Origin: Pestalotiopsis fici W106-1
Taxonomy: Eukaryota > Ascomycota > Sordariomycetes > Amphisphaeriales > Sporocadaceae
Assembly: GCF_000516985.1 (NCBI RefSeq)
Contig: NW_006917100.1
Span: 1,043,490-1,107,489 of the forward strand
DNA length: 64,000 nucleotides
Direction of reading: 5' to 3'
Shown here: piece after piece, positions 1 to 11,472 of the stretch
Layout: each line of letters opens with the position of its first letter
Position numbering within the stretch: position 1 is the stretch's first letter
Translations under genes and position numbers: made by a program
The notes under the pieces: model-generated
Database searches by the model: none
The model's input: only the letters and a program-made list of their open reading frames with translations
What the model was told of the DNA's origin: nothing

Positions 1-2187
1 CGTCCTTTGCTCTCGCAAGAGCTGGATAAGGATATTATTGTGACTGCAGCCAGCACCGAGGATGGCAAATCGAATACGCTGGTCCGGATACCGAGCCCCA
101 AGAATGAAGCCGAAGAGTTCACCTTTGCCTTCAACAGCGTGTACGATCAACCGACCACGCAGGAGGAGCTTTTCACTGCCGAAGGTATGAACGACCATGC
201 GCCCGACTTGACCCGTCGATTACAGCCACCTGACTAGATATTCACAGTTGCGCCTCATCTCAAGGCCCTTTTCCAGGGTCTAGATGTCACCATCTTTGCC
301 TATGGCGTCACTGGAACCGGAAAGACGCACACGATGCGCGGTGGACTGAAGCTGGCAGACCGCGGGGTGATTCCCAGGCTGCTCAGCGGCGTCTACCGTC
401 GGGCAAAGAAGATTATGAAAGACTCGAATGACGAGACGGTGGTAACAGTCGCTCTGTCATATTACGAGATTTACAATGACAAGGTCTACGACCTCTTCGA
501 ACCCCCTGAGAAGCGAACCCCGACCGGACTGCCGCTGAGAGAGGCCCACGGTAGAACACATGTCGTTGGCTTGACCGAGAGACCTTGCGAAGATCTCAAG
601 GACTTTGAGAAGCTATACATTGAGGCAAACAACAACCGCATCACAGCTGCCACCAAGTTGAACGCACACAGCAGTCGAAGCCATGCCATATTGCGGGTCA
701 AGCTTGTCCAGACCACTGGAGATATGGTGCGAGAAAGCACAGCTTCAGCCATTGACTTGGCTGGATCGGAGGATAACCGCCGAACAGAAAACAACAAGGA
801 ACGCTTGATCGAGTCAGCCGCCATCAACAAGAGTTTGTTCGTGTTGAGTCAATGCATTGAGGCCATCTCGCGAGGCGATCGCCGCATTCCCTTCAGGGAA
901 TCCAAAATGACGAGAATTCTGTCGCTCGGCCAGAATAATGGCATAACCATCATGATTCTCAACCTGGCTCCTCTCCGGAGCTACCATCTTGACACTTTGA
1001 GCAGTCTCAACGTCAGCTCACGAGCGAAGCGCATCGAGGTCCGAGAAATTGAAAACGAGATTGTCTACAAGCAAGTCCCGCGCACAAATTCTGGAAGCTC
1101 CAATGGCAGTATTGCGCGTCAACCCTTACGGCCTCTGACGAATGCGCACAATGTCGCATCCGGGCAGATTGCCGCCAAGGAAAAGGAAAACGAGAAAGCC
1201 GCAGCAGCAGACAAACCAGTAAAGTCATTTAGTGTGTACATTGATCGAGCAAAGCCTTCCGCTTTAGCTCCGCGTCCCGTCAACACTGCCTTGAAGCGAA
1301 CATCGTCGACGCTCCAGAAGCGACCTTCTGACCAAGACTCGGGTATCGCTCGGCCTTCAAAGATCTCTCGACCTGGCTCCAGCTTACTTGCTCCACAACC
1401 CACGAGCAGACCTCAGCCCGTGAGCCAGCCAGCACAGCAGACAGTCTCAGCTGAGGCCATCGAGGCAATGGTGGAAAAGAAGGTTGCTGAGATTCTGGCT
1501 TCCCGACAACAGGCTGCGCCTGCTCAGCCAGAGATCAGCGACGCAGTACAGAAGCGTCTCGAAGCCCTCGAGCGACGGATAGAGGATGGTCGACATGATG
1601 ACTCCAAGTCCGAGGGTCTCCGCTTTTTACTCATGGCTAGGCAACACAAGGAGCGCGGTGAAGACGCAAGTGCCCTCACAATGTACGAATTGGCACTTCC
1701 ATACTTCCCAGGACAGGCCAAGTTGTTGTCAAAAATTGAAAAGTTAAAGGCCAAGATTGCTGCCAAACGGCAAGGCCAAGACACGGTTGAAGATGCCGCG
1801 GCCCTAGAGGTGCTATCGCCCATTGTGCATAAGAAGAAGGTAACCCGCTACGCCGTGGACGAGGATTACGAAGCCGACGCAGCTGACGACGATGGAAGCT
1901 TTGTGCTTGAACAACAGAAGAAACCCAAGAAGGCCAAGGCCACGAAGACAGCGGCTATCCTAGACGATACGGACCCCATGGAGCGGTTGCTCAACATTAT
2001 CAACTCTAGAGATGCCAAGACCATCCAAAAGCTCAAGGGCTTTGGCCCCAGAAAGGCCCAAGACATGGTCGAGTATCTAGTCGAAGAGGGCCGCCCTGTC
2101 GAAAACATCCGCGAGCTCTACGCCGTTCCCGGCCTGGGACGACTTTTGGAAAAGGCATTTGACGGACTTGTGGCTGGTAGTGCGTGA
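1..2187 (+). CDS. Kinesin-10/KIF22 (Kid)-like chromosome motor, 5' partial
   Basis: This is an ATP-driven microtubule motor with a DNA-binding tail, as in the chromokinesin Kid/KIF22. Two exons are read: 1-184 and 248-2187. The 63-nt intron at 185-247 (GTATGA, CTGAC branch, CAG) contains a stop, and removing it restores the motor frame. The window start cuts the N-terminus, but the first residues (RPLLSQEL) resemble the usual start of a motor domain, so little is missing. The motor motifs are all visible: P-loop GVTGTGKT (about 304-327), switch I SSRSH, switch II DLAGSE, and the following INKSL segment. A low-complexity linker and a short helical stretch follow. The C-terminus has a helix-hairpin-helix pair (LKGFGPRKA and YAVPGLGRLL), the feature that distinguishes KIF22-type kinesins. 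Convergent with the MFS gene downstream. The subfamily call rests on the motor plus HhH architecture. Confidence 0.9.
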
Positions 2188-2629
2188 TTTTCACAATCTA
2201 CTTTCTGTGTGGCATTCATACATGGGACGGAGTTGTCTTTGTCGTATAATTGGCATAGGCATAGCGCATGCATCACCGGATTATACTTTGCATTGGCATG
2301 GAGTTTAGGGGTTTGTTTTATAGGCATGCACAGGTGCTAAAAGGGGCATTGATAGATAGATTCTCATCTACAACACGAGCATATTGGGTTGTTCATCTGG
2401 TGACTATTTTTTTCATGCGTGATCGATTGGGTAATGTTGATCACTGTAGGTGTTTGGGACGATTAGACAGACGACTTTGATTATCAATACTCTGATATTA
2501 TTCGAGAAATATTCGTCACTTGTAAACTGGACGCCATTTTGTCACTAATGAATGTATGACAATAAAACCAAATGCTATTCATCTCTATCGGCCAGCTGAA
2601 ACTGCAAAATCCACCTGCCAAATTGTGGC
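2188..2629. other. Convergent 3' intergenic region
   Basis: The 442 bases between the stops of the kinesin gene and the MFS gene should hold both 3' UTRs. No coding frame that I would support and no repeat is visible. Confidence 0.6.
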
Positions 2630-4879
2630 TTACAAGTCGTGTCTGGCATTTTTGCTCTTGTGTCGAAGCCACTCACCATACTTGAACAGGACAAATGGGA
2701 TTGGAATAAATGCAATTGAGATAAAGGCCAAGGTAGAGCTAGCCCAGTCAATGCCCAAGTTTTTGTACATTGCAGTCGCAAATAGCGGCTACAATTCAAA
2801 TCAGCACATGTAGATCTCACAGCTCAACAGCAGGGAATACCTACAAATCCGGCACCAACCATACTTCTCAACAAATCATTACCCGCGAGGACACTAGCCA
2901 CCTGGGTTGGGTAGGCGTCGCTTAGATAGTTCATGACGCAGTTGAAAAGCAGGAACGCGCCAATGCTGAACCAGGCGGTACCAATAATAGGCACGATCCA
3001 GTGAATGTCGGGACGCGAGGTCCAGCCAAACCAAAACAGACAAATGGGGATGGCGAAAGCGCCCACAAATGCCGGCGGGAGGCGCCATTCGGGCTTGAGC
3101 TCGCCATTGTCGTTACTGGGGGTTCGAAGTGTATTAGCTTCTTCATCTTCTCGTGGTCGTGTAAGGAATACTAAGATGTTTGGGCTATACGCATCAGGTA
3201 GTTTGGTGTTTCCCTGGACAAGAATGCGGGACCAGGAAACAAATTCCCCAAACAGACTCGTTTCGAAAACCATGACAAAAAAAAATAAAAACCAGATTCT
3301 GAGTACTTACAACTTGGGTTCAATGTATTTGTGCTGATACCAGACAAACGGCGGCAGCACCACAAAGACACCGACGAGGATACCCAGGAATGCGAGCCCC
3401 TCGAGCCCTAGACTGAACCCATAGACACCCTCAAAGACGAGGGGGAAACTCTCAAACCAAATATACAGCAGGCCGTAGACCAGAGCAATGTACAGATCGA
3501 GGGCCAAGACTATGGGCTCGGCAAAGAGCAGGACAAAGGGGCGGACCAGCGTCATTTGTACCACATCCCGGGCCGTCATGTCCTGGCCTGCCAGCTCGGC
3601 CTCGCACACGAGTTTGGCGTTGCCCGTCAGTTTTCGCAGGCGCCGGGCCCGGCGGTACAGGATGTTGGCCGGCGAGGTCTCGGGCAAGAAGAAGATGAGA
3701 AAGGCCAGCGAACCGCCCGAGAGCCACATGAGTTCCCAAATGGGCCAGCGCCATCCCTTGGCCTCGGCGGCGAACCCGCCGATTAGAGGACCCAAGGTCG
3801 GGCCTAGAAAGTGTCAACCGTGTTTGGAATATTGGTCAAGGTAAGATTTTCCTTGCGTAGAGTTGATACGAATGAGGGAAAGGGAGTGGTTCTATACATA
3901 CCGGATACGGCGCCAATGCCCCAGACGGCCAGGCCATAGGTGCGCTTGGCAGGCGAGTACATGTCACTGATACTAGCACCACCAGTGGCCAGACTGGGGC
4001 TGCCAATGAAGCCAGTGAGGAAACGAAAAGCAAGGAGCATGCCGAAATTTGTGGCCAGCGCCGTCGGAACCTGCAGGACCACAAAGAGGGCGAGCGTGAG
4101 TATGTAGATGGGATTGCGCCCCGTCTGGGGAATCTCGGACAGCGGGCTCCAAATCATGGGACCGATGCCGTAGCCGGCGACGAAGAGGGTCAGGCCCAGC
4201 GTCGCGGCCACTTGCGAGACGCCAAAGTGTTGCATCACGTCCAGGATGCCCGCCGAGTAGATGGCTGATCCAATGTAGACACTAAAGGTTAGGAAGCAAA
4301 TCTCAAATGTCACAAAGAACTTTTTTCCTCTGGACCAGTTCAATGGATTCTACATTCACGGGGTTATATCACGTTAGCCGGAATTCCAGCAGAGGTGTAG
4401 TGTAAGATGTGAGTTTCTACTCGTGTACATTACGTACCTCGGGATCATCTGGACCGTACCAGTCGACAATATAATAGTCTTTGCCCTTTTCGGGATCAAC
4501 ATGGCGATTCTTGTTACCATGGACAACGGTATCGTGATCGACGGCTGTAGCAGATGAAGTTCGGGAATCTGAGGAACCGTCATGATTGCCGCCGGAGCGA
4601 TTGTCCTCTGGCGAGTGCTGGTCCGGAGGTGTTGTCTCTCCGTACCGCGCAACATTGGCTGATTTTTCGCCGTCTACAAATTTCTTCCATCTGGTGAGTC
4701 AAAATTTGTTAGCTTCTAGACCTTTTCTTGACCGGAGAAGGGGGAAGGGAAGAAAGACCACTACAGATTCTTAGTACTTACATTGACGGATCGACCTCTT
4801 CTTGGTATTTGAATACTCTTCCTCCGGTGATGAGCCGCAGGGCGTGGCTTAAGACCGTGTCTCGAAGTAGCTCATACAT
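2630..4879 (-). CDS. MFS transporter, DHA1 (drug:H+ antiporter) type
   Basis: This is a 573-residue plasma-membrane multidrug-type exporter of the fungal DHA1 family. Six exons on the minus strand give one open frame: 4782-4879, 4690-4438, 4349-3902, 3803-3311, 3115-2845 and 2788-2630. All introns are GT-AG and phases match throughout. The roughly 117-residue cytoplasmic N-terminus ends in the family signature DWYGPDDPENPLNWS, just before the first membrane helix. About twelve hydrophobic segments follow, with the motif-C region GAVSGPTLGPLIGG after the fourth exon joint, and a long central loop (around PETSPANILYRRARRLRK). The protein resembles Flu1/Mdr1-type fluconazole-resistance transporters, but the substrate cannot be told from sequence. 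The start is the first ATG of the frame. An AT-rich, TATA-like tract lies 70-95 bases upstream. Confidence 0.9.
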
Positions 4880-6297
4880 GGTCAGTTATTAAGAGTACGT
4901 CACGGAGACATGTGTACAAGTCACAGAAGTATGAACAAGCCGGAGATGGAAATATATAGATATTTATATATACTTCTAAAACCAACGGCATACGGAACTC
5001 ATGATGCCACAAAAGTCTTACAAGACTATCGGTGGGAAGCAAACACCGACAGATAGCCAACGTCATGGACTACGGAGACAAGCCTATCCATAAGAAATGC
5101 AGTAGTCACTGGCTCGGACAAGGCCAGTTCTCCGGTCCGGGAGCGGGAGATCAACATTGTTCGGCAGTCTTGTCCGGCTTGACTAACACCCTTGGCATGA
5201 TGCTTATGCCCTGGATCCTTGTGCGTCAAGAGGACACACCCAAAACGCCATGTGGGTTGTCAGACCCAGACATTTATTGAGTGACCGCTCTCCCCAAGGG
5301 TGGCCGATTGATTAGTTTAGTGATCTCAGATGCGTCGGGAAATGTGTCGAGGTTGGGAGAGTCGCGATGCGATGCGATTCGCCTGACACGGGGCCTAGAC
5401 AAAATCAGGCCATCCTAGCACCGCCGAGAGTACCGAACGAGGCGTGCTGGTAATCGAGTAGCTGTCTACTGTTGGTGTCAGCATTTTTTTTTTTTTTTTC
5501 GAAACATCACACCCAACAAAATGAATCATACATGTCTCCCGGGAGCTCTTCTATGACGTTGATCAATGCCCCTGGCAAGGCACAACGGGAGCGCTAACGG
5601 TTGACGGGCCGGTAGGTGATGAGCTTATTTACCGACTTGACACTTCTAGGCCAGCGCTGCCAGCCCACATTCTTTGGGAGTCAATCAACATATCCCGACC
5701 TGGTCTACGCACAATTTGTCTTGCACAGTGTAGGGTAAGTAGTCATCAATGGATTCCGACCTAATGTCATTCAGTCAGTATCTAGTTTGTTCCTTGATGC
5801 TTACGTTATCCAGAGTCCAGACACAGACGTCTTCTCAGTCGGGGACGGTGGGGTTGAGGATGAATCGTCGAGATGTTTGCTGTGATATATCACTCAAATA
5901 CAGTCTCTCTTATAAGCGAATTGGGATTGATGCCAGGGAATGCTCTAAAGTCAGAGTAATTCACTCTTGTCGACGTACCCAAGAATTTCCAAGCATCCAG
6001 GGATACGAGACCCAGTCGTCCTTGGATTGGATAAAACGCCGGTATAGCAAAGACAGAGGGCCCTGTTACAATGGGTAGTTGGTCACTCACATCTGATTGC
6101 AGTATCCGAGAATCCAGAATGGTGGTGAATTCATCCTCAAGCTGTGCATTGCCAGACCGGAAGAGCACTTGTCAAGGATGCAATACGACAATTGCACAGA
6201 AGTTTTACATGTAAATGATTTCTTATTCTTGAATCACATAACGCTGTAGCATCAATGCAGCCTAGTATATCTTCTGCGAATATCAAAACGCCTTGCA
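4880..6297. other. Intergenic region upstream of the MFS gene
   Basis: This is the promoter side of the MFS gene and the 3' side of the next minus-strand gene. It contains a T homopolymer near 5486-5500. A short minus-strand stretch at 6091-6168 reads like protein and ends in a GTGAGT donor, but it cannot be joined to anything. No gene is supported. Confidence 0.5.
4951..4972 (-). promoter_or_regulatory. TATA-like AT-rich tract upstream of the MFS gene
   Basis: A 22-base stretch of almost pure A/T, with TATATA and TATTTATATA on the plus strand, lies 72-93 bases upstream of the MFS start codon. Position and composition fit a core-promoter element. This is inference; no transcript start is known. 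Confidence 0.35.
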
Positions 6298-6609
6298 CTA
6301 TACTAATTCCCATGGACGTAGTCGTACTCTTCTGTTGCGAGAACTATCATCGGGATTTGGTGGAGGTTGGCCGGTTCCCTTTGGCGAAGTCTCTTCTAAC
6401 TTCATTTCTCCCTCAACGTTGCTGATATGCACATGACCTTCTGGCGGCCCAGCGCTTTCATCCTCTGCTGAACTCTCACATCCAGCCGGCATGATACCGG
6501 AAGGGTGATGTTGCCCCAAAAGTGAAACATCCGATCCTGATTCTTCATCAGCTGCGTCTTCCCCGACGTTTTGCCTTGATAAGGCTGTGGAAACGCTCTC
6601 TTGGTCTTT
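6298..6609 (-). other. In-frame open extension beyond the TAG stop of the upstream-adjacent coding frame
   Basis: On the minus strand the codons directly after the TAG at 6612-6610 stay open, in the same frame, for 103 codons until a second TAG at 6300-6298. The translated extension is acidic and Ser/Pro-rich and ends in a basic tail, RRVRLRPWELV. It may be a readthrough product, the remains of a longer protein cut by a nonsense change, an unrecognised final exon, or chance. See the findings. Confidence 0.4.
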
Positions 6610-7931
6610 CTAGGCTACCATCGAGCCGTCTTCTCCCTTGTCCTTCATGCTCATAGCATTTGGAAAAGCGCCAGCAGCGCGATTGATCTTCTTGAGGCTC
6701 TCCGGAACTGTGCCTGCCTGGAGTGAATCAATACACTCATCCATGATATTACTGTCTCGCACCTTCTGGTGCTTGGTTCTTGTGAGCCAGTATTCAAAGG
6801 GTCCGCCTAACGCTAGATTAGCAATTTGATTCCGCGGGCCTCAGACGAACAACGTCTTTGATGGAGAAGAGATAGACTCACGGTTTGCAGCTAATGCGTT
6901 GCCGAGCTCGATGCATCTCTCTTCGGGGTCATGTTCCGTGTGCATGTCCAGGAAATGGGTGAGCATTTTGCTCACGTCGCGAAGTGGCCACTTGCAGGGT
7001 GCGCTGGGTACGCGATTCTGACCGGCGCTGAGGTACTTGTTGGCAGTGCATAGGTGACACATCCAGTATCCAAGACGCTGGACAGCGTTACTATCGGCAG
7101 CTTCTAGGTCCATGGTCTCGTCAGCATCGGCTGACAGGCGGGCGCGTTTGCTTGCTGGGCCAGGAGTGCTGTTGCTGGGCGCTCCATTGGCGCGACGCTT
7201 GGGGGCAGCGTCATAGTAGAAGGTCCGATGACCGTTTGAAGTTGATCCAGGCTGAGGAATCTGCGCATCAATCTGCTCGATGCGATGCTGGCAGTGGCGC
7301 AACTGATGGCCCAGATCCAGAATTCGAAACTGAATTGTGCGTGCTTCCTGGGGAGTCAGGTTAAGGTTGCCGTCCTTGAGCAGCTCAGTACTGAATTCGA
7401 GATCATATCTATAGGCCTTGATGTCTTCTTCCAACTGGCGACGTGTGATCTCATTGAGGTCTTCAGACTGCTCGTAGTTGCCAACGGCATCTGGCTCTTG
7501 GCTTCCACGGGCTCCTCCATTAACTTGAGCCCCGTTGGTGGCAGGAGCGGCTGCTGATACGGGTGAAGCCATCTTTTGAACTGCGTTAGCTTTGGTGTAT
7601 GTCTTTTGATGGTGGTTGTGCGGCATTCGGATAAACGAGTTTGATGTCAAGCAGTTTGCATTCTCGCCGACGAGAGTGTTGCGAATAGACAAGACATCAC
7701 ACAACATGGGGGAACCCATTGAAACTAGTCGTTGTAGTGTCTAGTGGAGATGGACGGCAGGAACAAAGGAGGTAGCCGAAAAAAAAAANNAAAAAAAAAA
7801 AGAGAAAAGGGAAAGAAAGAATATTGGAAGGAACTCACATCGGCAATTTTGGTTATGTCAGGAATGAACAAACCTATGGGTGAAGCAGGTGCGTTCTGTT
7901 TGGATGTGGAGTGTCTTGATCTTGGCGCCAT
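6610..7931 (-). CDS. Conserved-looking protein with a Cys/His putative zinc-binding segment, function unknown
   Basis: I do not recognise this family. Three exons join in frame into 382 residues: 7931-7839, 7740-6882 and 6806-6610. The 98-nt first intron carries long T/A homopolymers and the unresolved NN. In order the protein has a Ser/Ala-rich N-terminus, a charged helical segment around residues 140-210 (QLEEDIKAYRYDLEF), a nuclear-localisation-like basic stretch (PKRRANGAP, SKRARL), and a Cys/His region CHLCTANKYL...C...H...H that could bind zinc. A conserved-looking C-terminal block contains FEYWLTRTKHQK. A nuclear role is inference from the basic stretches and putative finger. Starting instead at the internal ATG at 7572 would give a shorter protein. 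The frame remains open for 103 codons after the TAG stop. Confidence 0.75.
7789..7790. other. Two-base assembly gap in an A homopolymer
   Basis: Two N characters interrupt a run of about 20 A residues. They lie within the first intron of the minus-strand gene at 6610-7931, so the protein is not affected. Confidence 0.95.
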
Positions 7932-9543
7932 ATTTCTTTCTTCTCTTTTTTTTCCTTTTAGTTTTTTTTTTTTTTTTTCCTCTTCGCCGCCAGTCACAAT
8001 TTTTTCCCTCTTCCCTGACTTCTAATCCTAGACGCCTAGCCCCCCGTCGAGTTCCCTAAAAAGGGCTCGGATAGCAAGATAGATTCCAAGGAATTCACTG
8101 TTTGCAATTTGCAGCTTTCATCCAACTCAAATCTGCGGGCGATGAGCCAGAAAACAGAAAGTGTTTTCCCAGCAATTCGTGATTAGTCGCGGTTGCGCCT
8201 TGGGCCGTTTCCTTTCTCTTTTTCCAACAAGGGTCTGGTGGTGGCTCAATAGCTGGAGGTACACGACTGCGCGCAGAAATGGACGATGAAAGAACGCCGA
8301 TCAAAGAAGGCGCTGCTGGTTGCGACAGGTGGATGAGAAAGAAGGCGCAATCGAAAACTGGAAGGTCACAGAAAAAGGACCTTGATTGCGATGAGGGGGG
8401 ACCTAAAAGAGTTTTAATGCTTGTCTTTTTTTTTTCTTCTGTCTCGCAGCTCAGCGAAAAAAAAACCTGGAAAAATAAAAAATAAAAGTTCCGAAGAAAG
8501 AAACTTAGGTACTTTTTCTTTATTTTCGGACGCGAAGGGGAAAAAAAAGAAAGATATCCACCGAAACAACATTTTGCATGTGCACATATGAATTATTGTA
8601 AAGGCCCTTCTATTATAAACATCACGCTCTTGGTTTAGATGAAGTCCCTAAATGAAAAATACCAGGCCAATCCATCACAATTCGCTATAGATGGTGTTGC
8701 ACAGTGATGGCCAGTATCTGATGATGGAACATCTGAAGCAAAGAAGCACCACAGCATAGTCGAAGTTGAGCGTTGAGACGGCGTCGGTGATTGGATTTGA
8801 GAGCTCCGACCAAAGCGGTGTCCCAATTCCTTTCTAGCTTACAATCCCAGACTAGGTACATAACTCAGATCATGGAAGCAGCGCGAACGAGTACCCAAGT
8901 GGTTGCCTGTCAATTGATATTTCAATATATTGCGGGCAATGCAGTGAAATCAGATACTGACATGAATTCATATCCTCCATGTCTTTGATCGTTTTCTCTG
9001 GCAAGATTAGAACGTTGGGACTTTGTACATGATATCACTTCTGCATGCGTACGGTTTTGTTAATGTACCTCAGCAAGTAACTTTAGTACAAGCCAACCAG
9101 ACCCCAATTTGAAGTTGGAGAAGGCACTGAATGGTTTGACCCGTAATTGACCAGTTTCAACATCAGTTCCACGGCGAGCAATTGCATAATACCTTATGCT
9201 TTGCGCCATCATTCAAAATAATGAAGGGAATCTACAATCAAATATATCCACGGTATCCATCCCTCTAATAACTAATATATGAAGAACCATCCTTGAGGCC
9301 CATATATTGAGCCAATGCATCACAATTCAGATGAAGTTGAAAGTCCCCATCATCAAGACGTAGCAATTGCAGCACGGCTCACAAAAGCCGTGTGAGAATA
9401 AAAAGGACGAAGATAGTGTCTATCAAGTAATTTTTTTCGTCTATATGTGCCCCCTTTCTAGAACCAGATTTTACAGCATGACGCAATGCGAGTAAAAGAA
9501 GAGACCAAAAAAAATTCTACCTGGGTAGGTAGGTAGGTAGACA
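7932..9543. other. Intergenic region with homopolymer and GTAG repeats
   Basis: No gene is supported here. The first 600 bases are dense in T and A homopolymers (about 7964-7979, 8429-8438 and 8457-8463). A short tetranucleotide tract, (GTAG)4, sits at about 9524-9540, directly downstream of the esterase stop. Confidence 0.6.
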
Positions 9544-10590
9544 CTAAATTGCCTCCTTTACCAGTTTAACGGATAACTCAATCATCTCTTCCCGCTGGGC
9601 CCACTGAACCGTCCCCTTCTTGGCGCTCTTGTCAAATCCGTGGGCCGCATCCTTCATCATGTAACTAAACACTGGACGACCATTCTTTTCCAACTTGCGC
9701 AACAGAAGCTCTGCCTCGGGCCGCAGTGTGTCGCCCTCGGCGGTCATGATGGCCGTGAGCGCCGGAAAGTCTGCAGCGTCGGCCAAACCAGGCGACGCCA
9801 GCGGATTCCTCTTGTCGCTGTCATTGGGGCAGTAGCAATTGCAAATGATGTCCAGAAAAAACGGCAGTAAGGGTTTGATGGGCTTGGGGACCGTTCTGTC
9901 CGTGCTGGGAAAGGAGATGTCGGTCATGGGGTACATGGAGAGAACGAGCGGAATGTGGACGAGGGGCGAGAGCTTCTTGCGCACCGCGGACGCCATGGAC
10001 AAGGCGAGGTTGCCGCCGGCGCTGAAGCCCGCGACAATGATGCGCTGCGAGTCGAGGCCGCCCTGGGCCGCCACCCAGCGGAGCGCGTCCTCGGCGTCGT
10101 GGGGAGCCGCCGGAAACGGGTGGTCCGGGGCTTTGCGGTAGTCGGCATCCAGCACGACGACGCCGGCGTCGCGGGCAAGTCGGGCGCAGAAGAGCGCATC
10201 ATGGCCGTGCGCGGGGATGGTGAAGGCGCTTCCGTGCCAATTGATGACGACCGGGGCCGGCGACGATGTTGAGTAGCTCGGAGGGTAGTACATGTGCCCG
10301 AGGATGGATCGCCCCGGGTCGCGCGACGGAATTTGAACCTGTTCCCGTCGCACCTCGTGAGGGATGAGGCGGGCCTCCGTTTGCATCTTGAAAGGGTCCA
10401 ATATGACCGTCAGCAACCGAAAGAACCCAAACCAGGCCTTGAACCGAAGGTACTGAAAAAGGCTGAAATCTTGAGGCCACATCCATGATTCCATCTTGGC
10501 GCTTGTAATTTTCGATGCGATCCAATGGAAGATATCCAGATTGCTTGCTGTTTTTGGTGCCAGGTTTCGAAGCCAGCAACTATCCCACAT
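9544..10590 (-). CDS. Alpha/beta hydrolase, HSL-type (fold-3) lipase/esterase
   Basis: This is a single-exon serine hydrolase of the hormone-sensitive-lipase family, acting on carboxylic esters. In the 348-residue reading the oxyanion-hole segment is WHGSAF at 118-123, where the family usually has HGGG/HGGA. The nucleophile is Ser190 in GFSAGG, with Asp287 (EGDTLR) and His317 (AAHGFD) completing the triad. The start is uncertain: ATG at 10590 gives 348 residues, while an internal ATG at 10494 (MESWMWPQ) gives 316 and looks more like the start of this family. A hydrophobic stretch near residues 48-66 could anchor the protein to membranes. The natural substrate is not predictable. Confidence 0.88.
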   Translation of the reverse strand: MWDSCWLRNLAPKTASNLDIFHWIASKITSAKMESWMWPQDFSLFQYLRFKAWFGFFRLLTVILDPFKMQTEARLIPHEVRREQVQIPSRDPGRSILGHMYYPPSYSTSSPAPVVINWHGSAFTIPAHGHDALFCARLARDAGVVVLDADYRKAPDHPFPAAPHDAEDALRWVAAQGGLDSQRIIVAGFSAGGNLALSMASAVRKKLSPLVHIPLVLSMYPMTDISFPSTDRTVPKPIKPLLPFFLDIICNCYCPNDSDKRNPLASPGLADAADFPALTAIMTAEGDTLRPEAELLLRKLEKNGRPVFSYMMKDAAHGFDKSAKKGTVQWAQREEMIELSVKLVKEAI

Positions 10591-10854
10591 GTGCTAACCA
10601 AAGAAGTTGGGAAAGACAAGAAAGTGAGAACAGAATTTGTCCGAAATAATAGACGGGACAAGAAAATTGAGACGAGCATCTTGCACGCAAAAGATATCTT
10701 ATACTATTTATCCTCAACGAAACGTCTGTTGTGATACCTACCTAATGCACCTATGAACGGTAGCCAGAATGAATCATAATGAAGCCCGTGTGCTAAGAAC
10801 TAAAGCCGTGCGGCACTAAAGCGGAGGTACTCGATCTGTACACGGCGACAAATG

Positions 10855-11391
10855 TCACGTAAGTACAATGTCTCGAGTATCAGATTCATTTTTTTGCGCA
10901 TTTATTTCTTGTATTTCCCTCCGCAGTATCTGTTTCTCATCGACTCGCAATTCGAGCATCGCAGCGACCTCGATGACTTGTGCAGTCTTCAACACCACGA
11001 CTCTGAAGCTCGCTGCAATAGGTACCCACTCACAATCATCCCTAATTCGATTATACCCTGTATTCATGCATATGCGACTCTGATTGGGGAATTCCAAGAA
11101 TGACGTCGGAAGAAAAGCAGATACTGCAGATGGACGAAAAATTCCATCTTGAAATCGAGTGCTGAGGCATTTCACGGCTGACAGGCAAAGTCTGATATCG
11201 TCGTTTCGGTGGTGCAAATACTGCTTACATATTTTCCCTTCAAGGTAAGGTAGGATGGAGCTGCAGGGGGGCTTTACAGCCGCCTCGAGGAGTTGCAAAT
11301 TCCGTACCACACCTGAAAACTTTGACCCGGGATATGATCCGTCAAGATCCGGGATATCAATCCGACAGAGAAAAAAAAAAGCGAGGTCCAT
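10855..11391 (-). CDS. Orphan open reading frame, function unknown; possible gene fragment
   Basis: The frame is open from 11472 to the TGA at 10855; from its first ATG (11391) it gives 178 residues. The composition looks protein-like: a Cys-containing N-terminal half (PPCSSILPYLEGKIC), a segment GYNRIRDDCEWVPIAASF, and a C-terminal amphipathic helix (QVIEVAAMLELRVDEKQ). It resembles the non-DNA-binding end of fungal regulatory proteins, but I recognise no family. No upstream exon with a DNA-binding domain could be joined. A run of T codons (FFF) from a homopolymer lies near the ATG. It may be a relic or a chance frame. Confidence 0.3.
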   Translation of the reverse strand: MDLAFFFLCRIDIPDLDGSYPGSKFSGVVRNLQLLEAAVKPPCSSILPYLEGKICKQYLHHRNDDIRLCLSAVKCLSTRFQDGIFRPSAVSAFLPTSFLEFPNQSRICMNTGYNRIRDDCEWVPIAASFRVVVLKTAQVIEVAAMLELRVDEKQILRREIQEINAQKNESDTRDIVLT

Positions 11392-11472
11392 GGCATCTTC
11401 GATATCTCTGTCTCCAATATTATTTGCCTTCGCTTTAGTGAGATAGGTGAACAATATTGAAGATGGGTACAA

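Noticed and set aside
6091..6168. Short minus-strand segment reading LFRSGNAQLEDEF before a GTGAGT donor, faintly like an Exo70 fragment
   Set aside because: Only about 26 codons, a stop lies just upstream, and no neighbouring exon of such a gene can be found. The similarity is from memory and weak.
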